A stretch of 57,094 nt of DNA from Phoronis australis (GCA_002633005.1 NMRA01000332.1:406005-463098), one strand, 5' to 3'. Positions 35,401 to 46,932 are shown, counted from the stretch's first letter. Numbers and translations: made by a program. Notes: generated by a model not told the origin, from the letters alone.

Positions 35401-38400
35401 ATAGTTTTTCATATTCAGACTTATTGTCCACCATGACGAGCCATGTTTGAGTTGCGTAGAAATTGAAATTCACAAGTTATCTCCATCTTAACTCAGACCG
35501 TACTTTCGACCAGTGATAAAAAGTACCGCAATGTGTAGTAGCTGTTTCTTGACTGAAGTATTTTTGACCCGTTACTGTCTTACACACACAAAGAAGATAA
35601 TATGGGCTCACTGCTCACTGAGTTCAGAGCTGTGGCCAGTGGGTATTTCCATACAATACCAGATTGATGTTTCATGGGTGCAGGCCCCTTAGCTGTAAAA
35701 CATCTGGGGCCTTGGTAGTGTGCCCCCTTTGCTAGCAACATCCCTTTTACTTTCTAGTTGAATGTCTTAACGAACTACGTAACTAAACTACTAAGTAGTT
35801 TAAAGCACCTTAGCAGGCATTATATTCTTGTTGTCAAAGACAACTCTGTTTTGTAGTGTTTGCTTGTTTGCTCGTTTTAATCCTAATGGCATGCAGGATC
35901 ATAACACATCACTGTAAAAAAAGCCAATGTGTATGATTTTCATTGGAATCTACAACACCAGACCGTGTCCAATGCAAATTTCTGTTGTAGGGGCATGGCA
36001 CGCAGCCTGTGGGTTGGTATCTTGGTAGCAATACCCTCTGGGGCTGGCGTAGCCCTCTCTGTCCTAGGCAGCAATATTGGATCCCTAGTGGGCGTGGCCA
36101 TATCAGCCTCACTGCTGCCACCTGCTGTCAATGCTGTGAGTCACGTGTTTGTAATATGCACCATTTTCATTGGCTTGCTAGTTACCTTTATTTGAATGTT
36201 TTACCCATCAAGCATTAAGTAAGTACTGTTACTAGGGGATTATGTCGCAGTTCTTTTTTTTCAATTTTACTTTTATTTACCCAGAAAGCATATCATTACT
36301 GATTAGTAGATACGGCTGGGGTTGGGTTGGCCCAACTACATATCTTTACAACATACTAGGGGACAATACGTCATACAAACAGAACACATAAGTATCTGGA
36401 AAATGACTCCTAATGATTGGGCGGATAATTAGCCGAGATTATTATAAAAGGGGAAGGGAAACGGGGAGGGGGAGGGAAACGGGGAGGGGGAGGACTTTCA
36501 TACACTCATTTACACTCACATTCACACGGTTTAATTAACTTAACTTATGTTTACATTTACGTAGGTGCATATTTATGAAAAGGTCAGTTTTCTTACAATA
36601 CAACATAGAAGTGGTTAAAAAAATAACACCATATATTGTTTGAATGAAAGAGATGCCTGCAAAACCCTCCACTGTTCTGAAGTTTTGTCCCAGGCGTTAA
36701 GTACAATGAGGTTCACTGCGTCAAAAAGTATACATTTGAGTTTATTAAAACAAGGTTGAGACCCATCTCTCGATGATTGTATGATTGTAATGTTGAGCAT
36801 GAGTGTTATGATATTGAAGATTTCACTTAGCTTCCCAAAGAAGCAAACTAAGAAGTGGTAGATAGATGGCTCAGTGTGTAGTTCCTATGCGTTTTACTGG
36901 AACAACTGTTAGACTGAGTCATGTTGCATTCGTGATGAATTGCATTGGAAGCTCATTGTGATGTGGCAAAGTTTTTGATGTTTGCTTTTTTGATACACCC
37001 TTCAGTAGTTGGAATTGGATTTTTTACGATTATAATTTTGATTTGTCTGAAGTATAATATTGTGGAACCATGTCAAAACATTATATCCGGTGGGGGGGGA
37101 TAGATTTACTAATAAAATTAATTGCAGATATCCTGTACTTGAATGAGGGCCAGTCATGCAGTGTTCACAAAGTACCTTTGTCATTTCAGGGAATGCTTTG
37201 GTCATTTTCACTGCTGTCCACCCTCAGTCCACCTCCTGCTCTTGCCAACACGGTAAATTTTGTGATTAAGTGAAAAGTGTAATGTGCCACGGATACCATT
37301 CATCCTGTTTGAAGGCGTAGAATACGGTAAATTTTCTTCAATCATATTAAACAAAGATGATTGCCAAAATGTTCGTTTTCCACTGGTTTGAGTGGTCACA
37401 ATCTCATCATTTGTTGTATCAAGTACACACTAAAGTTGTGCTAATCCTGACAAGTTAAGTAAAATTTTGATTTTGTGTTTTTCAGAAATTGTACAAAGTA
37501 AAATTTAGAATTTTTCTGCTGTACTGTGTTGCTATGATCTGTTGTCAAATATTGCTATCGTCTGCTCACAGATGTTGCTATCGTGTGCTCACTTCTACTA
37601 TCGTCTGCTTTCAGACATCATCTCTTGCCTGTCCAGCATTAGTCAACAATCACTACAGCCCAGTGTACAGCTGTAACATGGCTGCAGAGGCAGCTTTACT
37701 TGGTATTGTCAGTCTTGTTCTTACTCTTCTCAACATCGTCTGCGTCATTTTCATGGGAATAATCATCCTCAAGGTAGAGTTCACTCTCGATTCATATCAT
37801 ATCCAAAAATTAGTAATGATGCTAAGACAACATATTAAGAAAGGGCAATCACAAAACTAGTCCACAATTACGCAGTAGATTTAAGGAACTTGGTTGAGTC
37901 TGTATTAAGCACTGTTTCATGCAAGCGTGCACTGGGGTTTGTTTAATGAAACTGACTTAAGATTTAACGAGTGAGAACTTTCTTCTTAAGCTCCACATAA
38001 CTATTTTTGACGAATATTAAGTAAATCTCACTTGAGCAAAAATACATCACTCCTGAGAATATTCACCTTACTGCAAGTTACAGACATAATTTCTATGAAT
38101 TGTTTTTGGACTGTGATACACTGTCTCACAATTACTTGGTTACGGTTTTGTTAAGCAATGCAAAGTGGGAGTCTTAAATCTTAAGTCTCGTTTCATGAAA
38201 CAGACCCTGATAAATGATAGACAAACCTAATTTCCGTGCATGAAAAATTCGTAGAAAATAAATAGAGTTAAAACACCCACAACTTGCAGAGACATCACAA
38301 GGTTCTCAACGCAGTGCTATTTGACTTGTGAACTACAGTTATGTAGTTGATTAGTCTGCTGGTGTGAACAAATGTGTTAGTGGAAGTTGATGGGCTATCC

Positions 38401-41400
38401 CCCATATTAGTCATTTCCAGTTTGTAGTAGTTGCTGAGGGTATGAAATAATTAGTGTTTGTCCTGTTGTGGTTGACTATGAAACACCAGTTGTTTGCTTT
38501 GGCAAGTCCACAAGATGCTATTGTTTTCATTGAGTTTTCTTCAAAATGAATTTTGTTTCAGCATAATGCACTTGTTAAGGGAACAGAGATTACTTTTTTC
38601 ATGTAAATTGTTATAATTACAATCTGCAGTTTTAAAAAAGGGCAAAATTTCTTCTCATCAAAAAGTGGCACAATTTCAGAGTAAAAAATTGTGCCTAGTT
38701 TTCAATTGATTCATTTTTTTCTGTGTTTTGTTGATGAAGCCGGAAAAATGTTAACAAAATTCTTCATATTTTTTAAAGCAGTTGCAAGGCAGTGAATGGC
38801 ATAGTAGGCATTGAGGTCCTAACTGACATTAGCAAAATAGCTTTTTGTGACACAATTTTAGCGATTATTTTCAGGTGAAGGAAGTTGCCCCTCATACTGC
38901 CACATCTACTACTCAGACATTTTGGAAGGATGATATCCGCGTAAGTCTTTTGCTTTCTTCATGCTCATCAGATAAATGCCTGTTAGTTTGTTTAGGCAAA
39001 CTAAGATCATAACAGATTGCTCACAGAGTTTAACATACCGTATGCAGTCTTACATAAAACAGCTCTCGACGCTTAGCTAAATGCTAAGTCACATTTGGCG
39101 ACCTGGCTAAAATCCCAGGTCGCCAAACGAAATCTGAGGTCACCAAAACTGAAAATCTCAGGCGTCCAAATCAAAATCAATACAGAGGTTCCTATGCGGC
39201 GTATACAAGTTTGTTCGTCGACCAAAAAAAAGTCAAATGGACGTAATCCCAGTTACTCCTCCAATATTTCTCTTGTATGAATGCCTAAGTGTAGGACTCG
39301 GGTTTACTTTCATTCTCTAACTCGAGTCCTCCCACTGGCGAACAAACGCATAGTACGCAGATGACTGCGTGGACCCCTGGCACAAATTTAGTCGATCTTG
39401 CCCGATTTTTTCCGAACAATTCCGGCTTCTGTTTGATGTTTAATTGAAGTGTGGTGGAAAATGCGTGTCTGATTTCATGAAATCAATGGAACAATTGTGA
39501 ATCAAAGGTAATACATTTTAGAAAATATGTTTGGTAATTTAAAGTTTGGAAGTTAACACGGACTTTAAAACGAATTTAGTGGGAATTCTTGTCTGACTTT
39601 GATACTCGTAGTGGCGACTTGTAGTGGAACTTTTCCCAGGTCGCCAAACACAACCTGAGGTCACCAAATCAAGCTCTGTAAAAGATGTAAACGATGTTGC
39701 ATTTACATTTATCTGTCTTAATTAGCTGCCTACATACTTAGAAAAGCTGTTAATGTGTATAAGCTTTTAATTTGATTTTTAGTTAATAAAAAGTTTAGGA
39801 GCTTGTCGAATGGCTTGGAGATAAAATTATGATTTACTTTTAGACGGCCAGGGAGTACTATCAGACTTTGAAAACAAACACACAACAAACTCAGCAACTG
39901 GGAAAGAGGCTGATGGAGGAGTGGAATGCTATTAAGGTAGTAAGAGAAGCGGACAGAGGCAACTGTACGGTTATTAATAATTCTGTAGTTTTCAAATATG
40001 ACTAGCGTATTCTTGTTCATAATTTCACGCATAATTCTCTTGATATACAGCGCTGGTTTTCATATGATTTTTTTCACAGTTTTTGAGGCAACTTCTAAGT
40101 AGTAAGAGAAGTTAAATGAAGTGCACTATCTTTTTAGAATTTACAGACATGCAGAAAACTTTTTTCACGCACCAGTTCTAATGATGAGTCATTGTTTGCA
40201 AAAAAAACCCCGGTGATATCCGTTGATTTTTGGTTGAAACTTAAAATACCTGAATTTGGTAAAAATAAATCTAAATCTTGATGACATTTGTCAGTCGCAG
40301 TTTCTTGCAGAAACTTAAGATTTTAAAGTTGTCGAACTGTCCACTTACAGGGGTTGGGGGAGGGGTGAAATTGACAATTTCAAGCCAGGAAATGTTTATT
40401 ACATGAAAACAGTTAAGTGGTTCAAGTAAGGTGTAATGAATATCTGGGGACTGGGGTGATGAAAGATTCACATGTGATGAAATGTCACCGAGTGAAATTT
40501 TATTTCTTATTTTTTCGTAAGAGATATGTAGCACGGAATTAATGCTTTTCCATGTTCAAGTTCTTTACTATAGCTGTTATCAGATAAANGACGCTTAGCT
40601 AAGTGTCAAGTCACATTTGGCGACCTGGCTAAAATCCCAGGTCGCCAAACGAAATCTGAGGTCACCAAAACTGAAAATCTCGGGCATCCAAATCAAAATC
40701 AATACAGAGGTTCCTATGCGCCGTATAGAAGTTTGTTCGTCGACCAAAAAAAAAGTCAAATGGACGTAATCCCAGTTACTCCTCCAATATTTCTCTTGTA
40801 TGAATGCCTAAGTGTAGGACTGGTGTACTTTCATTCTCTAACTCGAGTCCTCCCACTGGCGAACAAACGCATAGTATGCAGATGACTGCGTGGACCCCTG
40901 GCACAAATTTAGTCAATCTTGCCCGATTTTTTCCGAACAATTCCGGCTTCTGTTTGTTTACTTCCTGTTGTAATTGAAGTATGGTGGAAAATGTGTGTCT
41001 GATTTCATGAAATCAATGGAACAATAAATTGTGAATCAAAGGTAATACATTTAGAAAATATGTTTGGAAGTTAACACGAACTTTAAAACGAATTTAGAGG
41101 GAATTCTTGTCTGACTTTGATACTCGTAGTGGCGACTTGTAGTGGAACTTTTCCCAGGTCGCCAAACACAATCTGAGGTCACCAAATCGAGCTCTGTAAA
41201 AGATGTAAACGATGTTGCATTTACATTTAGCTGCCTACATATTCAGAAAAGCTGTTAAGTGTGAAAAAGCTTTTAATTTGATTTTTAGTTAAAAAGTTTA
41301 GGAGCTTGTCGAATGGCTTGGAGATAAAATTATGATTTACTTTTAGACGGCCAGGGAGTACTATCAGACTTTGAAAACAAACACACAACAAACTCAGCAA

Positions 41401-44400
41401 CTCGGAAAGAGGCTGGTGGAGGAGTGGAACGCTATTAAGGTATTAAGAGAAGCGGACAGAGGCAACTGTACGGTTATTAATAATTCTGTAGTTTTCAAAT
41501 ATGACCAGCGTATTCTTGTTCATAATTTCACGCATAATTCTCTTGATATACAGCGCTGGTTTTCATATGATTTTTTTCACAGTTTTTGAGACAACTTCTA
41601 AGTAGTAAGAGAAGTTAAATGAAGTGCACTATCTTTTTAGAATTTACAGACATGCAGAAAACTTTTTTCACGCACCAGTTCTAATGATGAGTCATTGTTT
41701 GCAAAAAAAAACCCGGTGATATCCATTGATTTTTGGTTGAAACTTAAAATACCTGAATTTGGTAAAAATAAATCTAAATCTTGATGACATTTGTCAGTCG
41801 CAGTTTCTTGCAGAAACTTAAGATTTTAAAGTTGTCGAACTGTCCACTTACAGGGGTTGGGGGAGGGGTGAAATTGACAATTTCAAGCCAGGAAATGTTT
41901 ATTACATGAAAACAGTTAAGTGGTTCAAGTAAGGTGTAATGAATATCTGGGGACTGGGGTGATGAAAGATTCACATGTGATGAAATGTCACCGAGTGAAA
42001 TTTTATTTCTTATTTTTTCGTAAGAGATATGTAGCACGGAATTAATGCTTTTCCATGTTCAAGTTCTTTACTATAGCTGTTATCAGATAAATTTTTGAAA
42101 AACTGTCGGCATTCGTAACAATATTTGAAGTCCTGGAAAAATAAAAAGGGGCAATTTTGGCGATTGTTTTTGTTTGAAATTTGTGAGTATAGTTGAAATG
42201 TGATTCATCTGATTTTCTTATTATATTTTAATAAAATATCCCTGGTATTATCAGACAGTCCAGTTGTTTGGCGTATGAACAACGGACAGGTAGTTGCCAA
42301 AAATTAATTTATTTTCTTCATTTGGCAGACGACAGAAAAACGCAAAGGGCGTCAAGGCAATGAAGCTCTCGCTAGCATTATCGAGGTAGGTGTTCGTTAG
42401 AGATGTACGTGGGAGTTGATATATTTGATTATTCCCAAGTTTGTTTTGTAAAACACCTTTGCATTAGACTTGTTTCCAGTGGGTTTCTGATCTACTGGGA
42501 AGTTTTCTGATGCCTCCAAAAGCTTTTGTTTTATCCTTCTATGTGTTAGGATTTTATTTCTTGTCATGTGTGCATTTTTCGGGCTCAGTTATTATGTATC
42601 GCGTTTATTTATTTTTTTGCTTATAATATCTACAAAGCACTGGCTGGGGCTCTTTTCATGACACTTGTTTCTAGTCCAGTTTTTATTATTGATATCAGCA
42701 GCATTGTAGCGTTGTTATACCGATAATGTTATCAAATAGTCTTCTGTTATGCAGCAAGGCTCACATATTGCAGCGTTATACAGCAGGGCTTTTTCACTGT
42801 CTAAGTTTAGTACTTCTGACTTGTTGTTCTGTGTCTCTCAGAATGCAGAGAATGATCCTGGGGTGAAGCAAGTGGCCTATCGACTTCCTGGAGGACCTGT
42901 TCCAATGGTAAGGGATTTCTCATCTCTAGTTCTTGATGTGCTTTGAATCATATTGGAAAAGAAATGTTTGTTAGAACCCTTTCCAGTTGTTTTATTTATT
43001 TTATACTACCACCAGTGCTGGGCCCAGGTTTAATCTTTTTACCTTACTTGAAGTTGAACTCAAACTTATAATTGTTCACATTTTCTATGCTACTTTTTTA
43101 AGGGCCTTATTCATTGACTGGATTTCCTGCTTCAGATTGACCTGGTTCTAAAAATTAATTAGGTCGTACACCGCTGGGAGCTGTAAGCCTTGATCACTGT
43201 TCAAGTGGGACGTCTGGTTCTAATGTAGACAGCCTCCTTGATCTTTTTTGAGTACTAGAGTGTTCCTCTCTACCAATGATTCTGGAATTACACTTGTCGA
43301 TGGTGTGTCCAGTGTTGAAGGTGTGTTCCCCATGCCTGTGGGCCTGTTCAGTTTGGAATGTTCCTTCATCCTGGTGTCCAGAGTACGTTTAGTTTCCCCT
43401 ATGTACTGATGGGTGGGGTCCTCCTTACATGACAGCTAGTACACAATGTAAGACTTTTGTCAGTGGGGGAAGAGTCTTATGGGTGAACCAACTATTCCCG
43501 GATGACATTGATGGGTTTGAAGAATGTTGTAACCCTACATGTATGTGATTTGAAGGTGCTTGATAGTTGTTCAGAAGGTTCTTGATGTAGGGAGTGGATA
43601 TAGATGGTTGTCTGAGCTCAACTTTGTCTGTGTCCTGATCATGGTTACACTTGTATTGTGGAGGGTTAAGAGCACCATGGATGTGAGAAATCTCATCCCT
43701 GCAGTTTTGGTCAAGGGTAACATAGTTCTCTGCTCGGGCTTTCGGTACACAGCAATCTTGTTGGAACCGTAAGTGATTACCTATTGGAAAGCAATGAAAA
43801 ACCTAATGTTCCCTTGCATAATAGCCACTTGATGTCTTGAGTTCGCACAAAAGTAGATCAAGAAATGCCAAAAATAATGTCGAGTTGGATTTGGAGTACA
43901 AAGATTAGACCCCAGGTTTGACCACAATACAGCTGTGCTTCCTGTCTTATGTGTTATCTCTGGGCTCATTATATATGCCAAGCTATTCATTTAATTTTGT
44001 TAACATCCCAACAGAGGTCACTAAAGCATAAATCAGAAATGTGAAATTACTCACAGTTAGCTCTTCTGTAATTTCGCATTAGTGTAATAATTTCCAAAAT
44101 TGTAATATTTATATTTTTAGTGATTGATTAACTTGCTGTAAATAATGTAAATTTAACCAAATGGTGTTTTTTTTGACATCTACACACTACCAAGCTAACA
44201 TAATGATTATATAAGACTAAGTTTTCTTGGTCCCGATATTTTTGTCAAGAATTTGACAAAATGAAATTCATTCGTCTGCCTCTGATATTGTGTGCTGAAT
44301 GGGTGAAGAACTACTGTATGTTGACAATGGTCATATGTTTGCAAGCCTTTAATCTCTGTTCATCATCTAGAACATTGGACGTCAAGTGTCGGGTGAAGAT

Positions 44401-44691
44401 GACTATGAAGACCGTCGACCTTATCGAACCATCACTTTCCTTACCCCCAAAGAAGACGTCAGGTACAGTCGCACCTACAACCAGCATGATTATACTTTAC
44501 GTGTGCGACACCGCTCCAGGAGAACACCATCTACTGTCAAAACGCATTCGGCCTCAGGGGAGCAGCGAAGTAAGGGAAGGTTCCAGATACAAAGAATTCT
44601 TTCCCGTGACAACGAGTCACGTGAGAATATTGGAGACGAGGACAAGAGTCGGGAGGAGGTACAACTGCCAGAAATTCAAATTGATGTTTGA
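22849..44691 (+). CDS. DUF389-family multi-pass membrane protein, 18 exons
   Basis: Exons: 22849-23421, 25673-25750, 27137-27231, 27349-27414, 27574-27645, 28290-28389, 29649-29716, 30364-30439 (or 31438-31513), 34437-34542, 35087-35177, 35991-36135, 37190-37252, 37615-37773, 38875-38940, 39844-39936 (or 41347-41439), 42329-42385, 42842-42907, 44371-44691. All have AG/GT borders and matching phases; using one copy of each duplicated exon gives 2295 bases, 764 residues. Residues 1-17 and 192-260 look like the N-terminal alpha/beta domain of the family. Membrane helices lie between about 340 and 564, with the DUF389 core ENSSVILVASMLVSPLMGPI and IPSGAGVALSVLGSN..LVGVAISASLLPPAVNAG. The ~200-residue C-terminal tail is charged. 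DUF389 is mainly prokaryotic and has no firmly known function; a carrier or channel role would be a guess. Exon 1 joining to exon 2 is the least certain junction. Confidence 0.85.
23941..24016. repeat. Short GC-rich inverted repeat in intron 1
   Basis: CATGGGTGGTGCACC, GGGGGCTATAGCCCCCC and GCGCCGCCCATG make a compact inverted structure of the type left by short MITEs. Otherwise the 2.2 kb intron 1 shows nothing but AT-rich sequence. Confidence 0.35.
25544..25654. mobile_element. 111-bp MITE next to exon 2, with target duplication and empty site
   Basis: Near-perfect palindrome: GTGCCCGCATTTTGAGAACC pairs with GGTTCTCAAAATTCGGGCAC. It is flanked by the direct repeat TAATATG (25537-25543 and 25655-25661). 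The paralogous sequence at about 16955-16970 lacks the insertion, confirming its ends. Confidence 0.75.
25673..25750 (+). CDS. DUF389 gene, exon 2
   Basis: 26 codons, TLRAVLSNFDVQHTVWTATE then DKKYFQ, phase 0 at both ends, acceptor TTTCCTTTCAG and donor GTTTGA. A diverged second copy lies at 16980-17057. A 111-bp MITE sits 12 bases before its acceptor tract. Confidence 0.75.
30302..31374 (+). repeat. Side-by-side duplicate around exon 8, copy A
   Basis: 1073 bases from AGCTGCTCCTTATACGCTG to GTGCGTATGTTCAGC, followed by a single N at 31375 and by copy B. It contains exon 8 at 30364-30439 and five units of a 14-base minisatellite. Likely one haplotype of the locus. Confidence 0.85.
31124..31193 (+). 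repeat. 14-base minisatellite, five units
   Basis: TTATGACATCATTG repeated five times exactly. Copy B of the duplicate has only two units (32135-32162). Confidence 0.9.
31376..32343 (+). repeat. Side-by-side duplicate around exon 8, copy B
   Basis: 968 bases matching 30302-31374, with several small deletions and substitutions and only two minisatellite units. It contains a second exon 8 at 31438-31513. Confidence 0.85.
31438..31513 (+). CDS. DUF389 gene, second copy of exon 8
   Basis: 76 bases with the same splice sites and the same protein (CIACLGLVENSSVILVASML then VSPLM) as 30364-30439; the only exon difference noticed is TTA to TTG in a Leu codon. Because 76 is not a multiple of three and the exon runs from phase 2 to phase 0, a transcript with both copies would lose frame. 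This is better explained as an allelic copy than as a second exon. Confidence 0.6.
34437..34542 (+). CDS. DUF389 gene, exon 9
   Basis: Starts GPILAITFGTSIKN, directly continuing the conserved SPLM of exon 8 into the GPI motif of the family, and ends in the helix MIALGLCLICG. Phase 0 to phase 1, acceptor CTCGTAG and donor GTGAGT. Confidence 0.8.
35991..36135 (+). CDS. DUF389 gene, exon 11, conserved core
   Basis: Encodes GMARSLWVGILVAIPSGAGV and ALSVLGSNIGSLVGVAISAS then LLPPAVNA. The small-residue-rich helix with IPSG, the SN turn, LVGVAI and the LPP motif are the clearest DUF389 signature in the window. Phase 1 completion to phase 0; donor GTGAGT. Confidence 0.85.
36450..36493 (+). other. 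G-rich purine tract with repeated G runs
   Basis: Repeats of GGGGAGGGGGAGGGAAAC-type sequence give at least seven G runs of three or more bases within 44 bases, a potential G-quadruplex on the sense strand of intron 11. Confidence 0.5.
37615..37773 (+). CDS. DUF389 gene, exon 13 with last membrane helix
   Basis: 53 codons, TSSLACPALVNNHYSPVYSC then NMAAEAALLG and the long hydrophobic helix LVLTLLNIVCVIFMGIIILK. The Cys-containing loop before the helix is not part of the bacterial core as I know it. Phase 0 at both ends. Confidence 0.8.
37934..38218. mobile_element. MITE with long inverted ends, intron 13
   Basis: Left end GGGGTTTGTTTAATGAAACT then GACTTAAGATTTAA; the right end, read on the other strand, is GGGTCTGTTTCATGAAACGA then GACTTAAGATTTAA. 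About 35 bases of imperfect terminal inverted repeat around a 215-base AT-rich interior. Confidence 0.65.
39068..40588 (+). repeat. Side-by-side duplicate around exon 15, copy A
   Basis: 1521 bases from GACGCTTAGCTAA to GTTATCAGATAAA, followed by a single N at 40589 and copy B. It contains exon 15 (39844-39936) and a repeat with the motif CCCAGGTCGCCAAAC in both orientations. The right half matches copy B without visible difference; the left half differs by substitutions and indels. Confidence 0.85.
39095..39680. repeat. Intronic repeat with GGTCGCCAAA motifs
   Basis: ACATTTGGCGACCTGG and CCCAGGTCGCCAAAC form an inverted pair at the left end. The words CCCAGGTCGCCAAAC and CTGAGGTCACCAAA recur in direct orientation at the right end near 39636-39668. 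Probably a non-coding mobile element; a second copy lies in the copy B block. Confidence 0.5.
40590..42091 (+). repeat. Side-by-side duplicate around exon 15, copy B
   Basis: 1502 bases matching 39068-40588. It contains a second exon 15 at 41347-41439. Confidence 0.85.
41347..41439 (+). CDS. DUF389 gene, second copy of exon 15
   Basis: 31 codons starting TAREYYQTLKTNTQQ, identical to 39844-39936 except Met to Val near the end (KRLMEEW versus KRLVEEW). It is 93 bases, phase 0, so reading both copies would keep frame and add 31 residues, but the N between the blocks and the intron identity make an allelic copy more likely. Confidence 0.6.
43150..43765 (-). pseudogene. Penelope-like retroelement fragment (GIY-YIG endonuclease end)
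   Basis: On the minus strand the frame HQYIGETKRTLDTRMKEHSK matches the YIGET..R.L..R..EH core of the GIY-YIG endonuclease domain of Penelope-like elements. A frameshift later come FNTGHTIDKCNSRIIGREEH and KIKEAVYIRTRRPT, the usual GH-x-I-D and IKEA-x-YI endings. Upstream (to 43765) KIAVYRKPE fits the segment after the reverse transcriptase core. It is broken by frameshifts and stops, has lost the polymerase domain, and lies antisense in intron 17 of the DUF389 gene. Confidence 0.75.
44371..44691 (+). CDS. DUF389 gene, last exon
   Basis: 106 codons and a TGA stop. Starts NIGRQVSGEDDYEDRRPYRT after a CATCATCTAG acceptor. It is hydrophilic and rich in Arg, Ser, Glu and Asp, with no motif recognised; probably a cytosolic tail. 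No clear AATAAA was seen in the following few hundred bases. Confidence 0.8.
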   Translation, partial: NIGRQVSGEDDYEDRRPYRTITFLTPKEDVRYSRTYNQHDYTLRVRHRSRRTPSTVKTHSASGEQRSKGRFQIQRILSRDNESRENIGDEDKSREEVQLPEIQIDV

Positions 44692-46932
44692 ATATCCTGT
44701 GGGTTAACTGTGTAGCCGTACTCTGTGCTATATTGGTTGTTGCCTACGCTTAAACGATGTTGAAATTTTGTATACCATTTTCTAAAAACAGCTTTTAAGG
44801 GTATATTCCCAGGGTTCGAGAAGTCATATGCCGGGCAGCCAAAACAATGGGACAGCAGTGTGTTTTTTAAATAGCCACTCTTAACTTATTTGGTGACATC
44901 ATTCCCATACAGTTACAGGAGACTGACAGACACTGTAAAAGTATTTGTGTAGGCTCCACTGTATCCAAGTTTTTGACTGCTGAACATATCAGCATTTTAC
45001 CCAATAAGTCTTGTTTTGTTTAGCCAATTTTAAGAGTATCTTGAAAAGATGTCAAGTGTAGTCAGTCCCATGTTTGCTTATACGAAGATGACTACAATAC
45101 AAGACAAATTCAGTAATCAGACAAAATACTGTTTTCCCATCGTGGCGGCTAATTTTGTTAGCAATAATTACTATTAGGGTGGAAAAATTCTCATGATTGC
45201 AGAATGCCTTGACCCACCTTACTTTACCGCCAATTCCCGTTCATTCTCAATCATGTGGGAAACTTACTGTAATGATGAATTTGGCTTCCACCGTACCGTC
45301 ATGACAGAGAAATCTGGGTCGTTTTATGGACGGTGTACTTAAAAAGTTTGGAAAATTTAGGAAGTGTCCTTTTAACAACCAGTCCATGATCTACATTGCA
45401 TTAGCCAAAGCTCCATGTAATGTCACTCTGGTAGACATGCCTACATGTTCTTGTTTTGTTAGTGTCTAATAGCAGCTGTTGAGTTAATTACCCTTGGGGT
45501 CAGTATGACTGTTCACAGGGACGTCATGATGTCACTGTAGATAAGAGTGGCTATGCTGATATCTTCTCAGGCCTAACCCAAGTAAACCTACTCTGACTGA
45601 ATTCTTATAGAAAAACAATTTATGTTTAATTACTGGCTTTGTTGGTTGTTGGTGTTTTTGGTTGAACCTACTGTTTTCATAACAAAATCATCATTAATCC
45701 CTTGTGTTCACTGACTTGTGATAAACCTGCAGCTGTATCACATCTATTCAAGAAAGCTGGCTTTTTCAACTAGGTTATGTTTTTTGGTCATTACTTGGAC
45801 TTTGATAAAGTCAGCCATTTCAATTACATGTACCGATCATGCAGTTATTTCTGTAATGGTTATGACCATATAACATTCTTGGTAAATAATATACCTTACA
45901 ATTTTCTGAAAAAATTCTGTTCCTGGTGAAGCACGCTGATTTCGATTCCCTTGATGTGTCAAGTGATGCCAAAGTGCAGTCTTGGGTAAAAACTGTCACA
46001 AAATCGTGTGAAACAAAGTCACTGCCTCATAGGTGAAATTGTGGATATTCTGGGAGTATTAAAAAATGCAGCGATCCCGAATATAATGCCATACCCTCTC
46101 TTCAGACGGCTAATTCTGTTAACAGCAAAAATGACGGGTTATGATTACCTTGGGTGCAAGAGCTCTATTTTCAGAATGATTAAACCATCTTAATAACTTT
46201 TCTATTAACTTGCCTTCGTTCTCTGGGGAAAGGTCACTGTGATGATAAAGTCGGCTTCTGCCCAGCCCTTATGACATCTGACTAATCTTGGTTTGTGCTG
46301 TACAAGGCCAGTCGTCATTTTCTTGGTGTCAGTCATGTCTACAGTGATAAATGGTGTCAAACCTACTATAACATATTGGCTGGCTAAAGCCATTCCATTA
46401 AAATATTGATTAAATGACAAAACAGGACCTGTTATGATTTTTGAAATGACAAACATGGTCTTTTAGTTGAAGTTTAATATGTGCTTCCTGGTAAAACTAT
46501 AATTTTATATATGCTAGAACATAAGGTGATTACCGTATATGTTGATTTTATGGTGCAGTAGCAGAGGGTTACCTAGACTGATGGCACATTTAGTTGGATG
46601 CATGAAACAGTCCCAAAAAGCGATTTGACCAAGTTCCATAAATTAGTCTGTAAATTTCTGTGTACTTGCAAAATGTTGTTTTTCTATTACTTCATCTTTA
46701 TTATAGCCAACTTTTTACTCAAGCTATAGGTTTAGAACGACTTAGTACAAGAATTTTGCTTTCTGATAATCCCTGCCTAAGCTATTAACTTATATTAACT
46801 CAGATTATAAGTAACTTAATGTTGAAAGTAAAATAATGGGAATATTGTTATATAACTCAATTAATTCCGAAATCTGCTAAATGCTTTAGGTTCACTGTCA
46901 ACTCACCTCATTACAACTATTATTAAAATCTC
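44692..46932. other. 3' flank of the DUF389 gene, no further gene seen
   Basis: Probably contains the 3' UTR. A diverged interspersed repeat (words GGCTTC, CGTCATGAC, GAAATCTGGGTCGTTTT) occupies about 45180-45340, with relatives near 26865-27005 and 46215-46330. No exon is convincing. Confidence 0.45.

Noticed and set aside
44261-44707. 148-codon plus-strand frame overlapping the last DUF389 exon
   Set aside because: It is out of frame with the spliced DUF389 reading frame, begins in an interspersed intronic repeat, and is explained by exon 18.
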